A stretch of 12,897 nucleotides of DNA, from the NCBI GenBank assembly GCA_005800795.1, contig SYEN01000447.1, positions 1 to 12,897 on the forward strand, in the 5' to 3' direction. Numbering within the stretch: position 1 is the first letter of the stretch; the number at the start of each line of letters is the position of its first letter. Positions 6,185 through 12,896 of the stretch are shown here, piece after piece. The notes below the pieces were generated by a model. It saw only the letters and a program-made list of their open reading frames with translations, was not told the DNA's origin and did not search any database. This DNA is from Burkholderiales bacterium (GTDB taxonomy: Bacteria > Pseudomonadota > Gammaproteobacteria > Burkholderiales > SG8-41). The translations under genes were made by a program, and so were the position numbers.

Positions 6185-7828
6185 ATGAGTTTTTCCCGCA
6201 GAGTATGGGCGTTGTACCTGCTGCTGGCATTGCTGGCAGGGGCGGCTTTGTATTGGCCGTGGCTGCGTAACCCTACATTTTTTGATGATACGCGGTACTT
6301 TCAGGGGAATGCCCTGAACGAGATTTTTATTCAGGGGTTTTCGTTCACCACACGCTGGCTTCCGTACTTTGTCACCGCTTGGATAGATCTTATTTTTGAC
6401 GATAAGATATTTGCGCAACGGGTTTTTAGTCTTGCACTGCACTTGACGACGGCCTATGTGTTGTACGCTTTAATAAAGCAGATCAGCAGCCACGCGGCGC
6501 CTCATCACAACAATGAGCGGGCGGCAATCGTAGCTGCCCTGCTGTTTGTGCTGCATCCGCTGGCGGTATATGCCGCCGGTTACCTCATTCAGCGAACGAT
6601 CCTGATGGCGACGCTGTTTGGGCTGTTGTCGCTAAACACCTACTTTGACGGCCTGACTTCCCGCAAAAAGGGGTACTTTATCTTTTCGGCCCTGTTTTAT
6701 TTTCTGTCGGCTTACAGCAAGGAACATGCGCTGCTGTTGCCGGCCGCCGCGTTGGCATTAACACCGCTGGCCGTTGCGAGGGAAGCTTTGTTCTCGCGCG
6801 AAACCCTGCAGCGAGTCTTACTGCCCGTGGCACTGTACACGCCGATTTTCACGCTCGTGGTGCTTGAAAAGCTGAGTTTGCTCGGACGCCCCTATGAGCC
6901 GCTTGTGGATCAACTGCTTGATATCCAGGATGTTTCACAAGACAAAAACACCTTGTGGTTGTTAAGCGTCATGACGCAGGCAGCGCTCTATTTTAAGTAT
7001 CTGTTGTTGACGCTGGTTCCCAATCCCGACTGGATGTCGGTGGATATGCGAGCCCCGTTTGCCAGACAGCTTGCCGAACCCAAATACATTGCGGCGGTAA
7101 TCGCGGTAGCAGCCTATGGCGGCGTGGCGGTTCGCTCGCTGATGAAGAGAGGAAGAGCGGGTGTGGCGGGGTACGCGCTACTGGCCCCCCTGTTGATGTT
7201 TTGCGTCGAGTTTTCCACCGTTAGAATTCAGGAGCCGTTTGTTTTGTATCGCACGTACTTGTGGGTTCCCTTTTTGTTTTTGCTGGTGCCGGTACTAACC
7301 AATGGCATTCAAGGCAGGATTTTCTGGCCGCTGATGCTCGGAATTGCCTTACTTCTGGCCGTGGCATCGACTGACAGGTTGCGCAGCTTTTCCAGCGACC
7401 AGGCGATCTGGGACGATGCTGTCAAAAAACTGCCGGATACGCAGACACCGGGTGCTGCCCGTGCCTACAACAACCGCGGGCGCGCGAGGCTACGCAGTGG
7501 CGATGCGCAAGGGGCTATTGACGATTGTACGCGAGCTATTGCGTCGTACGACAAATACCAGACGGCATATCAAGTGCGCGCGTTCGCCCATCTGAAACTG
7601 GGGGACCATCAAGCGGCGATACGGGATGCGCAAACTGTCGCCAAGCTGTTTCCCCATGACGTCAACGCCTTCACGCTCTTGGGCGTCATGTACCGCGGCG
7701 CCGGGCAACTGGACAAAGCCATTGAGAATCTGGAAGTCGCTTGTTCACGCAAATCGTTTACCGCGTGCTATGAGCTCAAGGTAGCCGAAGCACTGCTGAC
7801 TGAAAGCGGCAATACGCAGAAGCCGTAA
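6185..7828 (+). CDS. Multi-pass membrane protein with C-terminal TPRs, GT-C glycosyltransferase-like
   Basis: A 547-residue inner-membrane protein with about ten hydrophobic segments between residues 8 and 400 and a hydrophilic C-terminus. The first periplasmic loop carries an Asp-Asp pair (D34-D35, NPTFFDD), as expected for the catalytic loop of GT-C glycosyltransferases. HPLAVYAAGYLIQRT, SKEHALLLP and VLYRTYLW match conserved segments of the widespread bacterial TMTC-like TPR membrane proteins. Three TPR units occupy about residues 422-520 (for example AYNNRGRARLRSGDAQGAID). GT-C enzymes move sugars from lipid carriers onto proteins outside the membrane, so the place next to the pilin makes it a candidate pilin O-glycosylase. 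It is not a recognisable PglL/PilO, and the activity is inferred. AAGGAAA precedes the ATG. With no clear promoter of its own, it is probably expressed by read-through from the pilin. Confidence 0.85.
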   Translation: MSFSRRVWALYLLLALLAGAALYWPWLRNPTFFDDTRYFQGNALNEIFIQGFSFTTRWLPYFVTAWIDLIFDDKIFAQRVFSLALHLTTAYVLYALIKQISSHAAPHHNNERAAIVAALLFVLHPLAVYAAGYLIQRTILMATLFGLLSLNTYFDGLTSRKKGYFIFSALFYFLSAYSKEHALLLPAAALALTPLAVAREALFSRETLQRVLLPVALYTPIFTLVVLEKLSLLGRPYEPLVDQLLDIQDVSQDKNTLWLLSVMTQAALYFKYLLLTLVPNPDWMSVDMRAPFARQLAEPKYIAAVIAVAAYGGVAVRSLMKRGRAGVAGYALLAPLLMFCVEFSTVRIQEPFVLYRTYLWVPFLFLLVPVLTNGIQGRIFWPLMLGIALLLAVASTDRLRSFSSDQAIWDDAVKKLPDTQTPGAARAYNNRGRARLRSGDAQGAIDDCTRAIASYDKYQTAYQVRAFAHLKLGDHQAAIRDAQTVAKLFPHDVNAFTLLGVMYRGAGQLDKAIENLEVACSRKSFTACYELKVAEALLTESGNTQKP

Positions 7829-7835
7829 CCGGACC

Positions 7836-8501
7836 TTATTGCCTGTTCACCGGCGACCCCGCGTCAATCAAATACGCCACCACATGCGCGATCTGCTCCG
7901 GGGTGAGAAAACCGTTTGTACCCAGACGAGGCATATTCGAACACGGCATGAACGCCCATGCGTTGTAGATGCGCTCATAGGTGTAACGTGCGACGGCTTC
8001 CGAGTTGCCGCGTTGCTTGCCATACGCCACCAGCGACGGGCCGACATCCCCGGCGTTGACTTCAGTGGGATCCATGGCGTGGCAGTTGGTGCACAGCGCG
8101 CCATTGCCGGGCAGCTTTTCCACTTGGCCGTTGACGATGCGCTGGCCGCGTCCGTCGGTCACCAGTTGTGCGCCGGTTTTCCAGTCGCCGCTGAGCTTGC
8201 CTGATGCCGGGTACTGGATACTGTCGCGCGCGGTCTTGACCAAGGATGCCGCTTGTTCCTGTGAGAGCTTGGCGCTGCCCTCCGATCCGCCGATCATGCT
8301 GCACGCGCGCTGCGACGTATCCTGTACGGAACGGCGTATGAGCGCCGGCGCACCCAGCGTGTGAGCATCAGTAACCATCTGCTCGGTATTTTTGGCTGTG
8401 GTTTCCGCATCCGGAAACGCCGCGCAGCCGGCGATGACTAAACCTGCAAGGCCAACCACGCTCGCTGCGGCCCGTGACATGAATTGTGAGACGCCTTTCA
8501 T
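7836..8501 (-). CDS. soxX: SoxX, monoheme cytochrome c subunit of the thiosulfate-oxidising SoxXA complex
   Basis: With SoxA this forms the periplasmic cytochrome that oxidatively couples thiosulfate to the SoxY carrier; SoxX receives the electrons. The 221-residue product has one heme motif, CTNCH (137-141), and a probable Met axial ligand at M190 (CSNMPRLG) in the C-terminal half. The N-terminal half (about 30-125) is an extension typical of the larger SoxX variants. Two further cysteines (67, 187) might form a disulfide. The signal segment ends in IAGC (C26), a good lipobox with Ala after the Cys. This suggests lipid anchoring, which is not the textbook soluble state; ordinary cleavage after CAA is the alternative. 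Its ATG overlaps the soxA stop by four bases (ATGA), so translation is likely coupled. It converges on the TPR membrane-protein gene with only 7 bases between the stops. Confidence 0.93.
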   Translation of the reverse strand: MKGVSQFMSRAAASVVGLAGLVIAGCAAFPDAETTAKNTEQMVTDAHTLGAPALIRRSVQDTSQRACSMIGGSEGSAKLSQEQAASLVKTARDSIQYPASGKLSGDWKTGAQLVTDGRGQRIVNGQVEKLPGNGALCTNCHAMDPTEVNAGDVGPSLVAYGKQRGNSEAVARYTYERIYNAWAFMPCSNMPRLGTNGFLTPEQIAHVVAYLIDAGSPVNRQ

Positions 8502-9319
8502 CGCCGCACTCCCGGCAATTTGATTTCACCACCGTTGGCGGAATAGTTCAGATAGGCCGTCAGCGCCACTGAAAGATCTGACGCGAACCCCAGGTCAGGC
8601 AGGCGCATTTGCCAGAAGCAATCGTAGAGCCGGTGCTGCATGGTGCGTACCGTGCTGTGCGTGCCGCGATAGGCCGGCCAGCCCGTGGCGACGACTTCGC
8701 GCATTTCTTCGGCCTTGGTCATGTTGGGCAAGTCCTGCAGGCGGATGCGCTTGCCCGATTCGCCGTGGCAAGTGACGCAGGCGAAATCCAGCGGGCCGCT
8801 GCGTCGGTAGAACGCGTATTCGCCGGCTTTGTACATCTCGCGTTCTTTCGCGTGAGTCAGCCGCACATTCATGCGCAGGCCGTTCGATGCTGCGCCCACG
8901 TAGCTCACCAGCGCTTCCATGTCTGAATCGCGATCCAGTGTGCCAAAACGCGTGCGAATGATGTCTTCGCGCTTGAAGCCTTGCAGCTCCACCATGCAGG
9001 TCAGCAGACGCGATTCCAGGTCCTGCACTTTGTCGGTATCGGCAAAGTAGCGCGGCAGTTGCGCGAATGCGCCCTTGACCACGCCCGGCCCCATGCCCAG
9101 ATCACATTTTTCGAGCGACGCATTCTTGGGGCCGCGTTTTGCGGTGAACAAACGCTGGCCGCGTTCCACCCACAAATCGCCCGGGTTGTCTTCGGCGAGC
9201 ATTTTGCGTCCCAGAGCGAGGCCGTCTTCCGGCTTGCTCTGCGCCGTGACCGGTCCGCTGCCTGTTGCAAGCGCCAATGCGAAAGCGCAAATCGCTGCGG
9301 CGCGGCTTGATAAATTCAT
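8498..9319 (-). CDS. soxA: SoxA, monoheme-type cytochrome c subunit of SoxXA
   Basis: This is the catalytic subunit of SoxXA, which joins thiosulfate to the cysteine of SoxY in the periplasm. A Sec signal peptide with cleavage after VTA (about residue 26) starts the 273-residue protein. The single heme motif is CVTCH (181-185). C234 in LYDCFWQMR is the conserved cysteine (persulfide) ligand of the active-site heme. In place of the N-terminal heme of diheme SoxA there are two isolated cysteines, C72 (EKCDLGMG) and C108 (LLTCMVE), expected to form a disulfide. This marks the monoheme class. The start is fixed by a strong GGGGGAGG site just upstream (plus-strand 9323-9330). It lies 60 bases after soxZ and overlaps soxX by four bases. 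Confidence 0.96.
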   Translation of the reverse strand: MNLSSRAAAICAFALALATGSGPVTAQSKPEDGLALGRKMLAEDNPGDLWVERGQRLFTAKRGPKNASLEKCDLGMGPGVVKGAFAQLPRYFADTDKVQDLESRLLTCMVELQGFKREDIIRTRFGTLDRDSDMEALVSYVGAASNGLRMNVRLTHAKEREMYKAGEYAFYRRSGPLDFACVTCHGESGKRIRLQDLPNMTKAEEMREVVATGWPAYRGTHSTVRTMQHRLYDCFWQMRLPDLGFASDLSVALTAYLNYSANGGEIKLPGVRR

Positions 9320-9342
9320 GAATCCTCCCCCTTGATGCGTGT

Positions 9343-9361
9343 TGCCCGCAATGCGCGGGCA
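9343..9361 (-). other. Intercistronic hairpin between soxZ and soxA
   Basis: TGCCCGC (9343-9349) and GCGGGCA (9355-9361) form a perfect 7-bp stem with a 5-base loop in the soxZ-soxA gap. No T run follows in the direction of transcription, so termination is unlikely. It may be an mRNA processing or stabilising element setting different levels of SoxYZ and SoxAX. Confidence 0.5.
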
Positions 9362-9379
9362 CGCTTAATCAGAGCGCGC

Positions 9380-9697
9380 TCAGCCCGCCGCGACTGATAC
9401 TTCGTCTGTGCGTTTATCGTTCTTGTTGTCCGTCCAGCTTACAACCACCTTGTCCCCCACCCTGGCGCCTTTGATGCGTACGGCGAACACCGGGTTGCGT
9501 GACACGGCCTGGCTCCACTGCCCGTCGTAGACCGGCTTGCCATTGTGAGTGACGGTCATGCTGTGAATAAAGTGCGCGGCGACGAGGTTGCCCGCGGCGT
9601 CCCGGCGCTGGCCCGTTTCCATCGAGTGCGCAACCAGCACGCGGATATCGGCCACATCGCCTTTAAGCAGCGCACGAATTTTCATTGGTTCAGCCAT
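9380..9697 (-). CDS. soxZ: SoxZ, partner subunit of the SoxYZ sulfur carrier
   Basis: A 105-residue, immunoglobulin-like beta protein that binds SoxY and lets it dock with the Sox enzymes. It is of usual SoxZ length, starts MAEPMKIRALLKGD without a signal peptide, and contains the family segments HFIHSMTV and NPVFAVRIKGARVGD. SoxZ is known to cross the membrane bound to Tat-exported SoxY, which fits the missing signal. AGGAAAG precedes the ATG. It is 54 bases after soxY and in the same operon. Confidence 0.96.
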   Translation of the reverse strand: MAEPMKIRALLKGDVADIRVLVAHSMETGQRRDAAGNLVAAHFIHSMTVTHNGKPVYDGQWSQAVSRNPVFAVRIKGARVGDKVVVSWTDNKNDKRTDEVSVAAG

Positions 9698-9751
9698 GAT
9701 CTTTCCTAAACGAGTATGTCAGTCGACTTTCAGCCGGGAATCCACCAAGGA

Positions 9752-10228
9752 TCAGCCGCACCCGCCGACGGTGATTTTGACTTCCTTCACCGCACTGAAA
9801 AACTTGCCGTCCGCCTTGACCACCGCGCGCACGTTGGAGGTTTGTCCCATTTTGATGCGCACATAGGCATACGGCTCCGCGCTGTTGGCGAAATCCACGG
9901 TCGCCGCCAGCGGGAACGGGTTTTTCTCCGCAATAATCGAAATCGATTGCGTGTTAGGTATGCGGCTGACGACCTCGATCGGTACCACTGCGCCGTTTTC
10001 AGCGATGTCCGGCGCGGTAATCACGATATCGCGGCTGTCGGCGGCGGCGGATGCGCCCAGAGATTTGACCGCATCGGCCACGCCCTTGGATTCAAAGCCG
10101 GCTTTATTCCACACGGCGGCCGCCGCTTGCGAGGTTTTCAGCAGTCCGGCGGCAGCAAGGGTAACGAGCGCCCCCGCGCTGCCACCAAACTTCATGAAGG
10201 TCCTTCGTAAGTTATTGTAATTATTCAT
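9752..10228 (-). CDS. soxY: SoxY, sulfur-carrier protein with C-terminal swinging cysteine
   Basis: A periplasmic carrier on whose C-terminal cysteine sulfur intermediates are oxidised. The 158-residue protein starts MNNYNNLRRTFMKFGG. RRTFMK followed by a hydrophobic, Ala-rich segment is a Tat signal, as usual for SoxY. It ends in VGGCG, that is the GGCG swinging arm, one glycine shorter than the textbook GGCGG. The frame stays open upstream to 10282, but ATG 10228 is preferred because AGGAA stands six bases before it and it places the twin arginines close to the N-terminus. It is the first gene of the sox operon, with the promoter region directly upstream. Confidence 0.95.
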   Translation of the reverse strand: MNNYNNLRRTFMKFGGSAGALVTLAAAGLLKTSQAAAAVWNKAGFESKGVADAVKSLGASAAADSRDIVITAPDIAENGAVVPIEVVSRIPNTQSISIIAEKNPFPLAATVDFANSAEPYAYVRIKMGQTSNVRAVVKADGKFFSAVKEVKITVGGCG

Positions 10229-10391
10229 AAAAATTCCTATTGATGACATCCCGCCGGAGAGACTGCCCAAGGATGCAGACATGAGGCCGAACGCGAATTT
10301 TTCAACCCTGGATTGTCAGTAGCCATCCCGCTGAACGCTATACTATAAAACCGTGAAGAGGATTATAAAAATAGTGTTATAAATCAATTAC
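10229..10391 (-). promoter_or_regulatory. sox operon promoter region
   Basis: A 163-bp non-coding gap between the moaC stop and soxY. On the minus strand a perfect TATAAT (plus 10362-10367) lies 17 bases after a poor -35, TAATTG (plus 10385-10390). A better-looking TTGATT (plus 10382-10387) is spaced only 14 bases away. A second AT-rich -10-like stretch lies at plus 10340-10349. TTATAA occurs at 10363-10368 and 10377-10382 and could belong to an operator. If transcription starts here, the soxY leader is about 125 bases. No regulator gene is nearby. Confidence 0.5.
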
Positions 10392-10913
10392 TTACAAAAG
10401 CGCATTGGCACGCTTACGGGATTGGACCTGTGCAGCCGATTTTCTTATCCAAGTGCCTGATTTTCCCCCACTTTTTTCGTGTAATGCAATCTCTTCAAGA
10501 CGCATGCCGCGGTCCACTGCCTTGCACATGTCGTAAATCGTCAACAACCCGGCAGACACAGCCGTCAGCGCTTCCATTTCGACGCCCGTGCGGCCTCGCG
10601 TTTCAACCGTGGCAACGCAGTCCACCGCAGAAGCCTTGCGATCCAGTTTGAATTCAATATCCACGTGCGTCAGCGCCAACGGATGACACAGCGGTATCCA
10701 CTCCGACGTGCGTTTGGCGGCCTGAATCGCGGCGACGCGCGCGATGCCGATCACGTCGCCCTTCTTGGCCGTACCTGCGGCGATCAGTTTCAGCGTCGCC
10801 GGCAGCATGCGGATGCGCCCGGCGGCACGTGCAATTCGATGCGTTTCCGCCTTGCCGGCAACATCGACCATGTGTGCCTGACCTTGCGCGCCAAAGTGTG
10901 TGAGCTTGTTCAT
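10392..10913 (-). CDS. moaC: MoaC, cyclic pyranopterin monophosphate synthase
   Basis: MoaC converts the MoaA product, 3',8-cyclo-7,8-dihydro-GTP, into cyclic pyranopterin monophosphate in the cytoplasm, the first committed part of molybdenum-cofactor synthesis. The 173-residue protein shows the family blocks KGDVIGIARVAAIQAAKRTS, IPLCHPL with the conserved Cys-His, and RTGVEMEALTAVS through YDMCKAVDRGM, including the conserved lysines and acidic residues. About a dozen basic residues and neighbours at the C-terminus (IRKSAAQVQSRKRANALL) extend beyond the usual end near residue 160. The ATG at 10913 is preferred over a TTG at 10937 because it matches the family N-terminus; neither has a strong ribosome binding site. 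No other moa genes lie in the window. It may share a transcript with the downstream sox genes, although a 163-bp gap with its own promoter separates them. Confidence 0.95.
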   Translation of the reverse strand: MNKLTHFGAQGQAHMVDVAGKAETHRIARAAGRIRMLPATLKLIAAGTAKKGDVIGIARVAAIQAAKRTSEWIPLCHPLALTHVDIEFKLDRKASAVDCVATVETRGRTGVEMEALTAVSAGLLTIYDMCKAVDRGMRLEEIALHEKSGGKSGTWIRKSAAQVQSRKRANALL

Positions 10914-11007
10914 AAAAGAAAATCGCCGCCGCGCCAATGTGTAACCAGACGTAAATGCGTGCAGTAAAGACGAGGAACTTACCGCAAAGAACGCTTATCA
11001 TAGCATC
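10914..11007. promoter_or_regulatory. Divergent intergenic region, moaC / M48 protease
   Basis: A 94-bp gap that must hold promoters for both directions. For the protease a -10-like TATCAT (10996-11001) lies seven bases before its ATG with no recognisable -35 and no Shine-Dalgarno sequence, so a very short or absent leader is possible. No good moaC promoter was recognised. Confidence 0.35.
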
Positions 11008-12462
11008 ATGCGTGCACGCTACTTTCTCCTGATTTTTTTGCTGGCGCCCACCGTGTATTTCACCGTGACGGCACAAAACCTGCCCGATCTGGGTGAAGCG
11101 GCGCAATCCACGTTCACGCCCGCGCAGGAACGCCAGTTGGGCCAAAGCATCATGAAAGAGGCACGGGCCGACCCTGCGTTTTACGCCGATGCCGAGGTGA
11201 CCGATTATGTGAGTGCCGTAGGCAACCGTCTGGCCTCGCGCGGCGCCGATACGCGCCAGTCGTTTGAGTTTTTCATGATGCGCGATCCTCAGATCAACGC
11301 GTTTGCCATGCCCGGCGGCAAGATCGGCGTGCATACCGGGCTGATCGTGGCCGCGCAAAGTGAATCCGAAATGGCGGGTGTGCTCAGTCATGAAATCGCC
11401 CATGTCACGCAACGCCACATCGCGCGCATGGTGTCCAACCAGCAGGCCAATCAGTGGGTGTCGCTGGCGGCCTTTGCGGTGGCGTTACTGGCATCGCGCT
11501 CTAATTCGCAAATCTCCCAGGCGGCCATGGCGGCGGGGCCGGCGCTTGCGGTGCAGCAGCAACTGAATTACTCGCGCGATTTCGAGCGCGAGGCCGATCG
11601 CATCGGCCTGCAAATGCTTGAAAAAGCCGGCTTTGATCCGCGCGGGATGGAGCTGTTTTTTGAGCGCCTGCAGCGCGCCACGCGGTTGGTGGACGGAGGC
11701 TCGCCCTCGTATCTGCGCTCGCATCCGTTGACCTATGAGCGCATCGCTGACATGCAGGGCCGTGCCGCCAATTTGCCGTACCGGCAAATCGCCGATCCCG
11801 TCGAGTTTCATCTGGTGCGCGCGCGGCTGCGGGCCGAGCTCGAACCGCCGCGCGAAAGTGTCTCCCATTTTCGTGAAATGCTCGAAGAGAAGCGCTATTT
11901 ATCCGAGGCCGGCGCGCGTTACGGCTTGGCATCATCGCTGCTGAAATTCAACGACGTGCCTGCTGCGCGCAAGGCGTTTTCCGCGTTGCAAGCGGTATTG
12001 AAACAACATCCGATGGTGGAGCTGCTGGGTTGCCGCATCAAACTTGCGGGGGGCGAAGCCGACGCAATGATTTGCTTTCGGGATGTCGCGCAGGCCTTTC
12101 CGGGCCACCGCGCGGCGGCCTACGAATTTGCCGAGGCGCTGTTGCAACACCGCAATCCCGCCACGGCGCTGAAAATGATCGAAGCGCGGCTGGCGACCAA
12201 CAGCGGCGATTTCCGTTTGCATCAATATCAATCGCGTGCCTATGCCATGCTCGACCGGCGGCTCGCGCACCATCGCGCGCAAGCTGAAGCCTACGTGTTA
12301 AGCGGCAGCACGGGCGCGGCCATCGAGCAACTGCAACTGGCGTTGAAGGCGGGCGACGGCGACTATTACCAGCTATCCGCCACTGAGGCGCGGCTGCGCC
12401 AGCTGCGCCAGCAGGATGCCGATGAGCGCAAGGACAGCGGACGCAAACCGGCAAAGCCTTAA
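11008..12462 (+). CDS. bepA: BepA/YfgC-like M48 metalloprotease with TPR domain
   Basis: A periplasmic zinc metalloprotease with chaperone-like TPRs. E. coli BepA, of almost the same length (487 residues), promotes assembly of LptD and degrades stalled outer-membrane proteins via the BAM complex. The 484-residue protein has a Sec signal peptide (cleavage after VTA, about residue 22). The catalytic motif is HEIAH (128-132) and the third zinc ligand is E195 in EREADRIG. The family motif SHPLTYERIAD (about 243-253) follows. The C-terminal 230 residues are helical repeats of TPR type. It ends in a basic, Pro-containing tail (DSGRKPAKP). The N-terminal start is supported by the signal peptide although no Shine-Dalgarno precedes it. 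It is transcribed away from moaC and converges on chrA. Confidence 0.92.
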   Translation: MRARYFLLIFLLAPTVYFTVTAQNLPDLGEAAQSTFTPAQERQLGQSIMKEARADPAFYADAEVTDYVSAVGNRLASRGADTRQSFEFFMMRDPQINAFAMPGGKIGVHTGLIVAAQSESEMAGVLSHEIAHVTQRHIARMVSNQQANQWVSLAAFAVALLASRSNSQISQAAMAAGPALAVQQQLNYSRDFEREADRIGLQMLEKAGFDPRGMELFFERLQRATRLVDGGSPSYLRSHPLTYERIADMQGRAANLPYRQIADPVEFHLVRARLRAELEPPRESVSHFREMLEEKRYLSEAGARYGLASSLLKFNDVPAARKAFSALQAVLKQHPMVELLGCRIKLAGGEADAMICFRDVAQAFPGHRAAAYEFAEALLQHRNPATALKMIEARLATNSGDFRLHQYQSRAYAMLDRRLAHHRAQAEAYVLSGSTGAAIEQLQLALKAGDGDYYQLSATEARLRQLRQQDADERKDSGRKPAKP

Positions 12463-12502
12463 TCGCAGGGTCGCGTAGTCTCGTAACTGCGAAACCCCGT
12501 AG
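12463..12502. other. Convergent gap between the protease and chrA
   Basis: Forty bases between two convergent stop codons. No stable hairpin with a T run is seen in either direction. Confidence 0.5.
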
Positions 12503-12896
12503 CTACATCACGAAGCGCAGCAGCACCCCCGCGACGCCACAAGCTGCGATCACCGGAATAATCCCGATTTTGTAGCGGAACAGCGCGATCATCGCGGCGG
12601 TGCCGAGTATCAGCGACGGCCAGTCGAATTTCCCGGCGAAGGGTGCGGCTTCGGTCGCCGCCGGCCACAGGACGTGCCACGCAAAAAACACCGCCAGATT
12701 AAGAATCACGCCGACCACCGCCGCCGTGATGCCGGTTAGTGGCGCGGTGAATTTAAGCTGGCCGTGGGTGGACTCCACCGCGGGGCCGCCGAGCAGGATA
12801 AATACGAAACTCGGTAAAAAGGTGAAGAAGGTTGCCACGGTGGCTGCCACCGCGCCCGCGAGAAACAGCGCGTCAGGTCCGAACAATTGCTTGACC
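12503..12896 (-). CDS. chrA: Chromate transporter ChrA, C-terminal part (runs off window)
   Basis: The last ~131 residues of an inner-membrane chromate/anion transporter of the CHR family; efflux of chromate is the known role of ChrA. The family motif FFTFLPSFVFILLGGP and the following GITAAVVGVILN belong to the C-terminal CHR domain. Hydrophobic helices follow at AVFFAWHVLW, LILGTAAMIALF and IIPVIAACGVAGVLL. The reading frame is open to the window edge (VKQLFGPDALF upstream of a TTG at 12886), so that TTG should not be taken as the start. The full gene is either the long two-domain form (about 400 residues) or one half of a split pair; the window cannot tell. Confidence 0.88.
   Translation of the reverse strand, partial: VKQLFGPDALFLAGAVAATVATFFTFLPSFVFILLGGPAVESTHGQLKFTAPLTGITAAVVGVILNLAVFFAWHVLWPAATEAAPFAGKFDWPSLILGTAAMIALFRYKIGIIPVIAACGVAGVLLRFVM

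Noticed and set aside
10229..10282. Upstream extension of the soxY frame
   Set aside because: It would bury the Tat motif behind 18 extra residues. ATG 10228 has AGGAA at proper distance.
10340..10391. AT-rich sox leader as a riboswitch
   Set aside because: No conserved aptamer pattern or strong stem set was visible; ordinary promoter elements explain it.
10654..11418. 254-codon minus-strand frame across moaC and the protease gene
   Set aside because: It overlaps two well-supported genes in other frames and has no recognisable product.
11501..11935. Long antisense frames within the M48 protease gene
   Set aside because: Arg/Ala-rich translations typical of GC-rich shadows; the plus strand carries the conserved protease and TPR motifs.
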